DNA from: an uncultured Opitutales bacterium
GTDB taxonomy: Bacteria > Verrucomicrobiota > Verrucomicrobiia > Opitutales > Oceanipulchritudinaceae
Reading direction: 5' to 3'
DNA length: 37,713 nucleotides
Assembly (NCBI GenBank): GCA_913056355.1
Contig: CAJXMX010000007.1
Coordinates: forward strand, 1-37,713
The first letter of the stretch is position 1, and each line of letters begins with the position of its first letter. Positions 16,220 to 25,855 of this stretch are shown piece after piece. The position numbers were made by a program, and so were the translations under genes. The notes under the pieces are model-generated. The model was given only the letters and a program-made list of their open reading frames with translations, searched no databases and was not told the origin of the DNA.

Positions 16220-16430
16220 GATATGATGCCCCGGAGGGGTCGCATCCGCCAATCGGTATCATCTGCGACCCCTCCGGGGCCGGTTTTCGATAACGGGCCA
16301 GTTCCCCGGGGCGTCGCTCGCCCTTCGGGCTCGTTCCGCCCAGCGCTAATGGCTTTCATCCCTTCGGGATTCCAGACTTCCGACACGGCCAATGGCTTCC
16401 CTACCTTCGAGGCAGACAATTTCTAACGAG
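16220..16430. repeat. Structured intergenic repeat-like element with a 17-bp perfect inverted repeat
   Basis: The gap from 16176 to 16546 has no convincing gene. It contains a perfect inverted repeat, arms 16228-16244 and 16264-16280 (GCCCCGGAGGGGTCGCA and its complement), around a 19-base loop. Downstream are two small UUCG-loop hairpins, GCCCTTCGGGC near 16319 and TCCCTTCGGGA near 16370. The composition and palindromic structure look like a dispersed REP-type or bacterial intergenic repeat. Copy number cannot be judged from one window. Confidence 0.55.
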
Positions 16431-16452
16431 CCAGATTTTGAAATTATTAATC

Positions 16453-16497
16453 AAAAAAGCCCGCTCCGATCCCGCAGGAGCGGGATGGGAACGGGCT
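16453..16497 (-). terminator. Rho-independent terminator of the degP-type gene
   Basis: Read on the minus strand, AGCCCG (16497-16492) pairs with CGGGCT (16463-16458), with an inner ATCCCG/CGGGAT stem, and a run of six T follows (16458-16453). It lies 50 bp after the stop of the protease gene. Confidence 0.85.
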
Positions 16498-16546
16498 GAA
16501 ATTATGGCCTCCCCGAATGGGCCAGGCGTTGAGCGGGGGCTCCGCC

Positions 16547-18043
16547 CTACTCGATCCGCAGGGCCAGGAATCCGTTGTTACCGCGGTAGGAGACCCAGAG
16601 CTTGTTGACCCGGCCCCGATGGAGGTGCTCGTTCAACTGGCCGATGGTGGTCACCGGCTGGTCGTTGATCTCGAGGATGATCATTCCCGGGGCCAGCACC
16701 TTGGCATAGGGTGAACGCGGATTAACTTCCGTGACCAGGATTCCCTCGTCCAGGTCCAGGTTCCACTGGTCCTTCACGGTGGGGGTCACCGGTTCGAGCC
16801 CGATGCCATCCAGGGGCGAGTCTTCACTCGTCACCACCGCGGAAGGATCGTCGAGGCTGCCCAGGGTGACCTCCAGCTCCTTCTGTTCGCCATCGCGCAT
16901 GATGACGACGTTGATCAGGGTCCCCGGGGCCATGGAGGCCACCGCCAGACGCAGGTCGGAAACCGACTCCACTTCCTGTCCGTCGATGGAGCGGATCACG
17001 TCGCCGCGCTGCATGCCGGCCTTGGCGGCCGGTGTCCCGTCCTGGACGGTCTCCACCAGGGCGCCTTTGGCGATCTCCAGTCCGAAGGCTTCCGCCATGT
17101 CGGGATTGAGGTCGCTGATGGAAACCCCGAGGTAACCGCGACGGACCTTGCCGAATTCAATCAGCTCCATGACCACGGTCCGGGCCAGCCGTGAGGGAAT
17201 GGCGAACCCGATGCCGATACTTCCTCCGGTCTGGGAAAAGATAGCGGTATTGATGCCGACCAGACGGCCCTTGGCATCGACCAGAGCCCCGCCGGAATTG
17301 CCGCGGTTGATGGCCGCGTCGGTCTGGATGAAATTCTCATAACCCTGGTTGCCGAGCAGGCCGAGGTTGGTCCGCTTGGTGGCGGAAACGATCCCCATGG
17401 TGCTGGTCTGGCCGACCCCGAGGGGATTACCGATGGCAAAGACGATATCCCCCACTTCCAGCATGTTGCTGTCGGCGATGGCAATCGATGGCAGGCCGTC
17501 CCGCTCGATCTTGAGCAGGGCCACATCGGTCCGCTCGTCGCGGCCGATCAGCTTGGCCTCCTCCTGGCTGCCGTCATTGAGATGGATCGTGATTTCGTCC
17601 GCCGGTTCCCCGGAATCGTCTGAAATCACGTGGTTGTTGGTCAGGATATACCCATCCTCGGAAATGATGACCCCCGAGCCCAGTCCGTAGGGGACCCGGC
17701 GCTCGTAGGTCTGGCCTTCCTGGCCAGGCGGCATCTGGTGGTTTTGATCATCCGGCATGCCATAATAGCGGCGGAGAAACTCCTCGATCGGGCTCCGTCC
17801 ACGATTGCGCATGATCTCCACGATGCTGGCCGTGGTCACGGAAACAACCGCCGACCGGGCCGGCTCCAGGACCTTCGCATAGCTGGTGATGTACGGTACG
17901 GAACCGTCATCGACGGCAGTCCGGTCCATGTCGAAGCCGTCCTCCGCACGGGATGTGGAAACCACTGTCGAGACCAGGACCAGGGCAAGCCCCAGCCCAC
18001 GCGTTAACTTGAATGAAAAATGGGAAAACAGTTTTTGTGTCAT
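16547..18043 (-). CDS. degP: DegP/HtrA-type periplasmic serine endoprotease (Do family)
   Basis: A 498-residue secreted quality-control protease that degrades or refolds misfolded envelope proteins. A signal peptide (residues 1 to about 34, ending TSRAED) is followed by a trypsin-like domain. The triad is visible as His in TNNHV, Asp in RTDVALLKI and Ser in NRGNSGGAL. There are two PDZ domains: the first near residues 285-370 (RRGYLGVSI...GALVETVQDGTPAAKAG) and a shorter second one at the C-terminus (GILVTEVNPRSPYAKVLAPGMIILEIND). The ATG at 18043 is preferred over an in-frame start at 18118, since it puts the signal peptide at the N-terminus. It is the last gene before a strong terminator, and 129 bp of noncoding DNA separates it from prs, so it may have its own promoter. 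Confidence 0.93.
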   Translation of the reverse strand: MTQKLFSHFSFKLTRGLGLALVLVSTVVSTSRAEDGFDMDRTAVDDGSVPYITSYAKVLEPARSAVVSVTTASIVEIMRNRGRSPIEEFLRRYYGMPDDQNHQMPPGQEGQTYERRVPYGLGSGVIISEDGYILTNNHVISDDSGEPADEITIHLNDGSQEEAKLIGRDERTDVALLKIERDGLPSIAIADSNMLEVGDIVFAIGNPLGVGQTSTMGIVSATKRTNLGLLGNQGYENFIQTDAAINRGNSGGALVDAKGRLVGINTAIFSQTGGSIGIGFAIPSRLARTVVMELIEFGKVRRGYLGVSISDLNPDMAEAFGLEIAKGALVETVQDGTPAAKAGMQRGDVIRSIDGQEVESVSDLRLAVASMAPGTLINVVIMRDGEQKELEVTLGSLDDPSAVVTSEDSPLDGIGLEPVTPTVKDQWNLDLDEGILVTEVNPRSPYAKVLAPGMIILEINDQPVTTIGQLNEHLHRGRVNKLWVSYRGNNGFLALRIE

Positions 18044-18172
18044 AATGTTTTCTGTTTGCGTCCTGAAGTTGGACGCGAATGACGGGCAGGAATTCAAAAA
18101 AAACCACCCGGCCACCAATGAAAGGAGGCACAGAAAACATATCCGGACCGCCCGGATTTTCCAGAATCCGGA

Positions 18173-19120
<948 letters not shown>

Positions 19121-19178
19121 AACTGAGGACTTGGGTTACTGAATGGGAAGCACGGTCGGGCTGGCAACCAAATACGGG

Positions 19179-20237
19179 TTAATCGCCGGAGAGATTTTCC
19201 TCCAGCCGCTTCAGGCGGGCCACGATATCGGGCAATTGGCCCAGTTGGGCCAAACGCCGCAATTCCTCACTCCGCGGCCGGCCGGGGGTGCCCATGAGGA
19301 CGGTTCCGGCCGGAGTATCCTTGGTGATGCCGGTCTGCCCGGTGGCAATGACCCCGTCGCCGACCTTGATGTGCCCGGCCACGCCCACCTGGCCGGCCAT
19401 GATCACGAAATTCCCTACCTCGGTACTTCCCGAAATCCCGACGCCGGCACAGATGATGCAATGCTTTCCCAGGATCACATTGTGGCCGATCTGCACCTGG
19501 TTGTCGATTTTTGTCCCCTGCCCGATCCGGGTCTCCGAGAAACGCGCACGGTCCAGGCTGGAGTTGGATCCGATATCCACATCGTCCTCGACGACCACGA
19601 TCCCGATCTGCGGGAGATGCTGATGGCCTTGCTGATCGGAATGATAGCCAAATCCGTCCGATCCTATAACCGCACTGGAGAAGAGCCGGCAACGCTTGCC
19701 GATCCGGCAGGACCAGCCGACCACTGCCCCGTGCTGGAGCAGGGAATCCTCACCGATTTCCGCCTCCTGCTCGATCCGGACATGGGATTCCAGGACCACC
19801 CGGGGACCGATCACGGCCCGGGGCCCGACCAGGCAATACGGGCCAATGCTGGCACTGGGATCTATCCGGGCGGTCTCGTCGATGGTGGCCGTCTCATGGA
19901 TGCCCGGAGGCGGCGGAGGCTGGATCCGCAGCTTGATCAGCTGGCAGACCTTGCCCAGGGCCAGGGAAGGATCCGGAGCAGGAATCCACATGCTTCCAGC
20001 AGGAGGCTGCCCCTCGTGATTTTGCGGAATGATGACCACGGCCGCTTTGGAACCGGCCAGGAACCTGGCATATTTTCCACTGCTCAGGAAGGCAATTTCC
20101 CCGTTGCTGGCGGAGCGCAGGTCCGCCACTCCGGTGATTTCCCCGTCATAAGTGCCCCGGACCTCGGGATTTCCAAGGGCCTTCAGGATCTCGCCGACCG
20201 AAAGTCGCCATTTCATGTCTCCAGATTGATTCCCCAT
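19179..20237 (-). CDS. lpxD: UDP-3-O-acylglucosamine N-acyltransferase
   Basis: A 352-residue acyltransferase for the third step of lipid A synthesis, adding a hydroxyacyl chain from ACP to UDP-3-O-acyl-glucosamine. An N-terminal uridine-binding domain (GEITGVADLRSASNGEIAFL) is followed by a long left-handed beta-helix of hexapeptide repeats (TATIDETARIDPSASIGPY and onward). IGSDGFGY and the NQVQIGHNV motif carry the likely catalytic His. A C-terminal helix (LGQLPDIVARLKRLEENL) is typical. An ATG at 20216 is an alternative start. A terminator separates it from ompH upstream, so lpxD may be transcribed separately despite the shared orientation. Confidence 0.96.
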   Translation of the reverse strand: MGNQSGDMKWRLSVGEILKALGNPEVRGTYDGEITGVADLRSASNGEIAFLSSGKYARFLAGSKAAVVIIPQNHEGQPPAGSMWIPAPDPSLALGKVCQLIKLRIQPPPPPGIHETATIDETARIDPSASIGPYCLVGPRAVIGPRVVLESHVRIEQEAEIGEDSLLQHGAVVGWSCRIGKRCRLFSSAVIGSDGFGYHSDQQGHQHLPQIGIVVVEDDVDIGSNSSLDRARFSETRIGQGTKIDNQVQIGHNVILGKHCIICAGVGISGSTEVGNFVIMAGQVGVAGHIKVGDGVIATGQTGITKDTPAGTVLMGTPGRPRSEELRRLAQLGQLPDIVARLKRLEENLSGD

Positions 20238-20261
20238 TCCCCCGAATCAACCGTTTATTAC

Positions 20262-20300
20262 AAAAAGAGCCCCGACACCGCACATGGGGCGTCGGGGCTC
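20262..20300 (-). terminator. Rho-independent terminator after ompH
   Basis: On the minus strand a perfect 10-bp stem, GAGCCCCGAC (20300-20291) with GTCGGGGCTC (20276-20267), closes a 14-base loop and is followed by TTTTT (20266-20262). It lies 23 bp after the ompH stop and before lpxD. Confidence 0.88.
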
Positions 20301-20322
20301 CGGAAAATGGTTGATCGCGAAC

Positions 20323-20907
20323 TTAGTTGTTCGGAGCGTCGGCGTTCAGCTTGACCAGGACCTTCTCGGTGATGTCCATGGAGTCGCTGGCGTAGATGAC
20401 GGTCGGAACCCCGCTGCCGAGAATGTCGGAGGTATCCAGAACGAGGTCGGCATCGTAGTCGCGAAGGGCGATTTCATTGACCAGCTTCATGATTTCCTCA
20501 ATCAGCGAGCGGCGGATGTCCTGTCCCTGCTGGTTGAGGTTGTTCATGGTGGCCTGCTGCCACTGCTGGAATTCGCGCTGTCTCTGCTGGCCCTGGGCGG
20601 CGAGCTGCTGCAATTCGGCCTGCTTGGCTTCCTTGGATTCATCCGAAAGAACCGGATTCTGCAGTTCTTCCTGCATGGCCCGGATCTGGTCGGCAAAACC
20701 CTGCAGTTCCTTTTCCTTCTCCTGGGCTTCCGAGACGGCCTGTTCGCGGATGCTTTCCAGCCGCTGATTGGCCTGCTCGGACTTGTAGTAGCCGTCGAAG
20801 AGCTTCTGCATGCTGACTGTGAGGACCGTCAACTCTGCATTAGCGGCATTAAATGCAAGGGCGCCCATGGCGAAAACGGGCAGGAGGAGTTTGATTACTT
20901 TTCTCAT
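20323..20907 (-). CDS. skp: OmpH/Skp family periplasmic chaperone
   Basis: A 194-residue protein with a signal peptide (MRKVIKLLLPVFAMGALAF, cut after about residue 24) and a Skp-like core. A beta segment LTVLTVSMQKLFDGYYKSE is followed by long, Gln/Glu-rich coiled-coil arms at about 40-135. A closing domain contains YDADLVLDTSD and VPTVIYASDSMDIT near 150-180, which matches the usual OmpH ending. Skp holds unfolded outer-membrane proteins on their way to BamA. It follows bamA by 78 bp on the same strand, the standard arrangement, and is ended by a strong terminator. A TTGACC on the minus strand at 20945-20940 could be a -35 box, but no good -10 is at the right spacing. Confidence 0.92.
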   Translation of the reverse strand: MRKVIKLLLPVFAMGALAFNAANAELTVLTVSMQKLFDGYYKSEQANQRLESIREQAVSEAQEKEKELQGFADQIRAMQEELQNPVLSDESKEAKQAELQQLAAQGQQRQREFQQWQQATMNNLNQQGQDIRRSLIEEIMKLVNEIALRDYDADLVLDTSDILGSGVPTVIYASDSMDITEKVLVKLNADAPNN

Positions 20908-20985
20908 TTTGAACGATGTTGTGATAGATTAATTTGAAAGGTCAATGATGAACAGACCCGCATGAACAGTGGGCTGTTCAAAAAA

Positions 20986-23373
20986 TCAGAAGCGGGTCCC
21001 GAAGGAGAAATTGAACTGGTTGCCGGTGTCGTTGGTCCAGATCAGGTTGCCCGCCTCGTCATAGAGCTCGGTCGAGGTGAGGGGCAAGCCGAGGTCCAGT
21101 CGAAGCGGATTTCCGAGGACCAGAAGGCGGATCCCGACCCCCCAGTTGTCATTGAAAGTGGAGGGATCGAAGTCGAAATCATCCCGGTTGACAAAGCCCC
21201 AGTCGTAAAAAATGGCCAGGCGCAGGGGTTCGGCCACCTTGATCGAGTATTCGAGGCTGGCGAAGGCGTAGGAATTGCCCCCGATCGGCTCACCGGTGTA
21301 GTTGTCCCCTTCGGCGCGGTTGCTGACCGGGCCGACGTCGCGGTAATCGAAGCCGCGCAGGGAATCCGGACCGCCGAGGTAGAACCGGTCAAAGAACGGA
21401 GCCGGGTTGTCGCTGTATTCCCAGAGGGATCCGGCCCGGGCCAGGATGGAGATGACCTGGTCCCCGAACTCGAAGGTGGGAACAAAGAAGGCACTGCGGG
21501 CCTCCAACTTGACGTACTCGGTGTCGCCGCCAACCCCGGCAAAGGTGTTGGCCACGGATATCCGGCTCCCCCGGGTGGTGAAAATGAGGTCGTTCCGGGT
21601 ATCCCGCCAGAGGGTCAGGGTCACCTTGGAGACAGAACGCGGACTGAAGGCGGCCTCTTCGCGGATGACCTGGGGCGCCTGGAAGCTGACATTGTCGAGG
21701 TCGACCACTTCAAAGCCGTAGGAGAGCTGGCCGTTGACCAGGCCGAAGAGGCGCTTGCGGAGGTAGATCTCGAGGCCGGTCCGCATTTCATCATAGGTAG
21801 CGCTGTTGTAGTCGGTCTCGCGACGGAAAAGCTCGAAACCGAAGGCCAGGCGCCGTTCAAAGAGCCAGGGTTCCTCGAAGGCCATGACCACTTCATTGGA
21901 ACGGGAGCCGATAGAACCGCGGAAGCGGAACTTCTGGCCGTCCCCCTGCAGGAAGGGGGAGCGCCACTTGAAGAGGTCGAAGTTCCCCTGGGAGATCTCG
22001 AAGAAGACCATGGCGCTCTCCAGGGAGCTGAAGCCGGCCCCGAACTGGAAGTTGCCGGTGCGGCCTTCCTTGACCCGGATCTTCAGGTTGCGCTTGCCGG
22101 GAACATTGGTCGGCTCGGGGGTGAGCTGCACTTCCTCGAAGAACCGTGTGTTCTTGAGGATGGCCTCGCTGTTCTTCATGTAGACGAGGTTGAAGGTGCG
22201 GCCGGGAGCGAGGGCCAGTTCACGGATGATGACGATGCTCTTGGTCTTGGTGTTGCCCTCGATGACAATGGATTCCACGTCGAACTTCTCGCTCTCCCGG
22301 ATCCGGTAGATGAGGTCGATGTCACCGGACTCGATGTTGGCCCGCCGCTCCGGGCGGATGGAAGTGTCGAGGTAGCCGACGGACCCGTAGATGTTGGTCA
22401 GCCGCTCAATGTCCTCATCGAGGATTTCCGGGGAAAAGTAGTCCCCCGGCAGGAGGTCGATGGAGGCATAGAGCAGCGGCGTCGGGAAAATGGTATTTCC
22501 CTCGAAGCTGATGTTGCCGACCTTGTACTGCCGGCCTTCGTCGATCCGGATGGTGATGACAATCTCGCCGGGCTTGGGATAATCGAGGGAGACATTGGAT
22601 TCCGGGATGCTGACGTCGAGGTAACCGGCGTTCAGGTAAAGGGTGCGGAGCTTCTCGAGGTCCTCCTGGAACTTGACCTCGTCGAAGCGGCCGGAGCCGG
22701 TCAGCCAGGAAAGAAACCAGCGCCGGCGGGTTTCCATCTCCTTCTTGAGGCGGCGCCCCGAAAAGGCGGTGTTGCCGACAAACTCGACCGACTCGATCTT
22801 GAGTTTCTGTCCCTCGTTGATGAGGAAGGTGACCCGCCCTTCGCCGGTGTCCGGGTTCTTGTCCAGGCGGTAGTCGACGCGGACCTCGGTGTATCCCTTG
22901 TCACGGTAGTATTCCGTCAGGGTGTCCGCATCGCGCCGGATCCGCCGCTCATCAAGGCTTTGCCCGACCCGGACCTCTACTTTGCGGCGCAGGCGGCTGC
23001 TGCTGATCTTCTTGTTCCCGGCGATCTCGATGGAGGAAATCTTGTAACGGGCCTGGACGGTAAAAATGACCCGCACTTGTCCGCCCGGCATGTTCTCGGT
23101 CCGGGCCTCGATGTAGTCGAAGAGCCGGGTCATGTAGAGGCTTCGAATGGAACGGTCGACCAGGTTCTGGCTGAAAGGCATGCCCTCCCGGATCTGCAGA
23201 CGGGCCCGGATGGCCTCGTCACTGACATTGCGGATGTCAACAAACTCGATCTTGATTTCCCCGACAATGGGTTCGGCCGACTGGGCCGGGACCTGGCTCT
23301 GGCCCTGGGCAGTTGCTGGATGCAGGACGGCCAGGACAATCCCAAGGATCAGGGTGTGAATAAGACCTCTCAT
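20986..23373 (-). CDS. bamA: Outer membrane protein assembly factor BamA
   Basis: A 795-residue Omp85 protein that inserts beta-barrel proteins into the outer membrane. After a signal peptide (MRGLIHTLILGIVLAVLHP, cut near ATAQG) come five POTRA domains at about residues 40-420, with typical F/IxGN motifs (IEIAGNKKI, VEFVGNTAF, ISFEGNTIF, IVIEGNTKT). The C-terminal barrel follows, with the FYLGGPDSLRGFDYRDVGP motif (the VRGF-type lid lock) near 670. The protein ends in a terminal phenylalanine (NFSFGTRF), the outer-membrane signal. The ATG at 23373 is chosen over an upstream in-frame start at 23409. It leaves four bases after the dnaB stop and puts the signal peptide first. skp follows. Confidence 0.96.
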   Translation of the reverse strand: MRGLIHTLILGIVLAVLHPATAQGQSQVPAQSAEPIVGEIKIEFVDIRNVSDEAIRARLQIREGMPFSQNLVDRSIRSLYMTRLFDYIEARTENMPGGQVRVIFTVQARYKISSIEIAGNKKISSSRLRRKVEVRVGQSLDERRIRRDADTLTEYYRDKGYTEVRVDYRLDKNPDTGEGRVTFLINEGQKLKIESVEFVGNTAFSGRRLKKEMETRRRWFLSWLTGSGRFDEVKFQEDLEKLRTLYLNAGYLDVSIPESNVSLDYPKPGEIVITIRIDEGRQYKVGNISFEGNTIFPTPLLYASIDLLPGDYFSPEILDEDIERLTNIYGSVGYLDTSIRPERRANIESGDIDLIYRIRESEKFDVESIVIEGNTKTKSIVIIRELALAPGRTFNLVYMKNSEAILKNTRFFEEVQLTPEPTNVPGKRNLKIRVKEGRTGNFQFGAGFSSLESAMVFFEISQGNFDLFKWRSPFLQGDGQKFRFRGSIGSRSNEVVMAFEEPWLFERRLAFGFELFRRETDYNSATYDEMRTGLEIYLRKRLFGLVNGQLSYGFEVVDLDNVSFQAPQVIREEAAFSPRSVSKVTLTLWRDTRNDLIFTTRGSRISVANTFAGVGGDTEYVKLEARSAFFVPTFEFGDQVISILARAGSLWEYSDNPAPFFDRFYLGGPDSLRGFDYRDVGPVSNRAEGDNYTGEPIGGNSYAFASLEYSIKVAEPLRLAIFYDWGFVNRDDFDFDPSTFNDNWGVGIRLLVLGNPLRLDLGLPLTSTELYDEAGNLIWTNDTGNQFNFSFGTRF

Positions 23374-23377
23374 AAAA

Positions 23378-24793
23378 TTATTCTTCAGGCTGGGAAGTGT
23401 AGTTCTCAAAGCGAGTAAAATCAGGAATAAAGGTTAGGGAGACGCTGCCGGTAGGCCCGTTGCGCTGCTTGGCGATGATCAGCTCCCGCTCGCGGGAAGC
23501 TTGGGGAACGACCACGTTTTCCTCGGAATCCCGCCTCGCGGCAAGGAGGAAAACGACGTCCGCGTCCTGCTCGATGGATCCCGACTCGCGCAAATCGGAG
23601 ATCCGGGGCTGCCGGTTTTCCTTTTCCGAGGCCCGGTTGAGCTGGCTCAGGACCAGGACCGGAACGTTCAATTCCTTGGCCATGGCCTTGATGCCGCGGC
23701 TGATCTCGGAAATCTGCTGCTCCCGGGGAACCCGCGAGTCGGTCCCGCTGATCAGTTGCAGGTAGTCCACCACGATCAGGTCGATCCCGTGCTGGCGGCG
23801 GATCCGCCGGGCCTTGGCCCGCATTTCCAGGATGTTGATCCCGCTGGAGTCGTCGACCCAGATCGGGGCGTCCTTGAGCACCGCCGCCTCCCTGGCCAGA
23901 AGCCGCTGCTGCTCGTGGCTGAGCATCCGGTCACGGACCCGGCGCATGCTGACCTTGGCCCGGCCGCAGAGCATTCGCATGGCCAACTGCTCGGCGGGCA
24001 TTTCCAGGCTGAAGACAAGAATTCCCTTGCCATTGCCCCGGGCCGGCAGAGCCACATTCTCGGCGATATTCATCCCGAGGGAGGTCTTCCCCATCGAGGG
24101 CCGGGCGGCCAGGACCACCATTTGCCCGGGATGAAGTCCGAAGGTCATCTTGTCGATATCGACATAACCGGTCAGGACCCCCTCCTCGTGCTTGCCGTCG
24201 AGGATGCTGCGGATCATATGGGCCGCCCGGTCCACCGAGAGGCTGAAGGCCTGGGCCGAGTCGCCCAGCCGGTCCTCGTTAATGGCCAGGATCCGCGCTT
24301 CCGCCTCGTTGATGAAGTTCTCCAGCTGGTCCTGGTTGACGTAGGCCTCGTCGGCGATGTGCGTGGTGGCCTCGATAAGCCGGCGCAGCAGCCACTTCTG
24401 GCGGACAATCTCCAGCCAGTAACGGGCGTTGGCGATGGACTCGATCCGGTTGGTCAGCTGTGTGATCACGGTCGCCCCGCCGACCAGCTTGAGCAGCGGG
24501 GTGTCGGGATCCACCAGCCGTTGCTGCCGCTTGAGCCACTCCATGCTGGAGACCGGACGGCTGGCCAGGGCGTCCATCACCGAGACCTCGTCCAGACCCT
24601 TGTTTTGGGTGAAGAGGTCGATGATGACCTGGAAGATGACCTTATGGGCCGGCTTGTAGAAGGAATCCGGCTGCAGGCCGACCTCCATGCAGTCGGAAAC
24701 GATCTGCTGCTGGGGGTCGATCAGGCAGGATCCCAGCAAGCCTTCCTCCGCCTCCACACTGTGCGGCGGGATGCGTCCTCGCTCCTCAGTCAT
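23378..24793 (-). CDS. dnaB: Replicative DNA helicase DnaB
   Basis: A 471-residue hexameric 5'-3' helicase of the replication fork. The N-terminal domain (PPHSVEAEEGLLGSCLIDPQ) has the primase-interacting fold. The RecA-like C-terminal domain has Walker A in AARPSMGKTSLGMNIAE near residue 230, FSLEMPAEQLAMRML, Walker B in LIVVDYLQLISG, and LSQLNRASEKENRQPRISDLRESGSIEQDADVVFLL, all standard. Length is normal with no intein. It follows rplI by 57 bp and is followed four bases later by bamA, so translation of bamA is probably coupled to it. Confidence 0.97.
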   Translation of the reverse strand: MTEERGRIPPHSVEAEEGLLGSCLIDPQQQIVSDCMEVGLQPDSFYKPAHKVIFQVIIDLFTQNKGLDEVSVMDALASRPVSSMEWLKRQQRLVDPDTPLLKLVGGATVITQLTNRIESIANARYWLEIVRQKWLLRRLIEATTHIADEAYVNQDQLENFINEAEARILAINEDRLGDSAQAFSLSVDRAAHMIRSILDGKHEEGVLTGYVDIDKMTFGLHPGQMVVLAARPSMGKTSLGMNIAENVALPARGNGKGILVFSLEMPAEQLAMRMLCGRAKVSMRRVRDRMLSHEQQRLLAREAAVLKDAPIWVDDSSGINILEMRAKARRIRRQHGIDLIVVDYLQLISGTDSRVPREQQISEISRGIKAMAKELNVPVLVLSQLNRASEKENRQPRISDLRESGSIEQDADVVFLLAARRDSEENVVVPQASRERELIIAKQRNGPTGSVSLTFIPDFTRFENYTSQPEE

Positions 24794-24850
24794 GACGGGT
24801 GCGATGTCGCATGGCGCTGGGAGGTGATACCGGTGCAGGCGATGACACGC

Positions 24851-25339
24851 CTACTCAGACTTGGCTTCTTCTTCTTCTTCGATCGGGTTCTCCGACACGA
24901 CCTCGAACTCGAAGTCGAGGGAAACCTCCGGATGAAGCCGGATCCGCGTACTGTGGCGTCCCAGGCTCTTGACCGGGTTGTACAGGCTGACCTGCTTCTT
25001 GTCCAGCTCGACGCCGTTCTCGGCGATACGGCTGACCAGGTCCTGGGCCGTCACGGCCCCGAACATCTTGCCCCCGGGTCCCGTCTGGACGGCGAAGACA
25101 ATCTGGATCGTCTCCAGCTTGGCCGCGGTGGCCTGGGCGCCTTCCAGCTCGGAAGCGCGGCGTTTTTCAGCCCGGGTCTTGAGGGCCTCGATCTGCTTGC
25201 GGTTGGCCCGGGTCACCGGAATGGCCAGTCCGCGCGGAAGCAGGTAATTGCGGGCGTAGCCGGTCTTGACAGAAATGGTGTCCCCCTCGTCGCCGAGGTT
25301 TTCCACCGGTTGAAGTAACAGAAGTTCTGCGTTTGCCAT
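24851..25339 (-). CDS. rplI: 50S ribosomal protein bL9
   Basis: A 162-residue L9, which binds 23S rRNA domain V near the L1 stalk base. The N-terminal rRNA-binding domain has LLLLQPVENLGDEGDTISVKTGYARNYLLPRGLA, the family signature. A long connecting helix and the C-terminal domain (KMFGAVTAQDLVSRI) follow. The tail is acidic (IEEEEEAKSE), slightly longer than in E. coli. An AGAGGAGA Shine-Dalgarno lies just before the ATG. It follows ssb by 50 bp; rpsR, which usually sits between these two genes, is absent. Confidence 0.97.
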   Translation of the reverse strand: MANAELLLLQPVENLGDEGDTISVKTGYARNYLLPRGLAIPVTRANRKQIEALKTRAEKRRASELEGAQATAAKLETIQIVFAVQTGPGGKMFGAVTAQDLVSRIAENGVELDKKQVSLYNPVKSLGRHSTRIRLHPEVSLDFEFEVVSENPIEEEEEAKSE

Positions 25340-25389
25340 GAGTATCGTCTCCTCTGGTAAAATGGATTTAGTTTGAAATTTTGGTCTGA

Positions 25390-25833
25390 TTAAAACGGAA
25401 CATCATCGTCCTCGAATTTGTCCGAATCCCCGGCAGGGCTGCTGTCACGGGAGGATCCGCCGGAGGAGGCGGACCCGGGACGGGACTCTTCCGAACGGTC
25501 GGAACCCCCGCTCATGAGCTGGAAATTCTCGACCACGACGGTCAGCTTGGAACGCTTGTCACCGGAATTGCTCTCCCACTGGTCCAGCCGCAGGCGGCCT
25601 TCCACAAACAATGGAGATCCTTTCTGGCAATAACGTTCAATTATCTCGGCCTGGTTGCCGAAGGCGTCGAGGTCGACAAAGGTCGTCTCCTCGCGGGTTT
25701 CGTCATCGCGGGTCCGGTACCGGCGGTTCACGGCCATTCCCAGCTTGGCGATTTTCAGGCCCGAGGTGGTGGTCCGGACTTCCGGATCACGGGTCAGGTT
25801 GCCCATCAGCAGGACTTTGTTGAAGTTGGCCAT
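25390..25833 (-). CDS. ssb: Single-stranded DNA-binding protein
   Basis: A 147-residue SSB. The OB fold (residues 1 to about 110) starts FNKVLLMGNLTRDPEVRTT and includes FVDLDAFGNQAEIIERYCQKGSPLFVEGRL. A Ser/Gly-rich linker follows and the C-terminus is the conserved acidic tip DDDVPF, which recruits repair and replication proteins. A good AAGGGAG ribosome binding site precedes the ATG. It sits between rpsF and rplI in the same strand, the common rpsF-ssb arrangement. Confidence 0.97.
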   Translation of the reverse strand: MANFNKVLLMGNLTRDPEVRTTTSGLKIAKLGMAVNRRYRTRDDETREETTFVDLDAFGNQAEIIERYCQKGSPLFVEGRLRLDQWESNSGDKRSKLTVVVENFQLMSGGSDRSEESRPGSASSGGSSRDSSPAGDSDKFEDDDVPF

Positions 25834-25855
25834 GTTTCCGGTCTCCCTTCTGCGC

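Noticed and set aside
14034-16262. A frame of over 740 codons antisense to the M3 peptidase
   Set aside because: Same cause as above; the peptidase strand has the zinc motif and family start and end, and the antisense has none.
16201-16419. A 72-codon minus-strand frame within the repeat element
   Set aside because: It is translated palindromic repeat sequence; the residues reflect the hairpins and no ribosome binding site is present.
20962-23418. An open frame of over 800 codons antisense to bamA
   Set aside because: It is a shadow of the GC-rich codon pattern of bamA. The antisense protein has no recognisable motifs and a composition dominated by D, G, L, V and E, while bamA shows full POTRA and barrel signatures.
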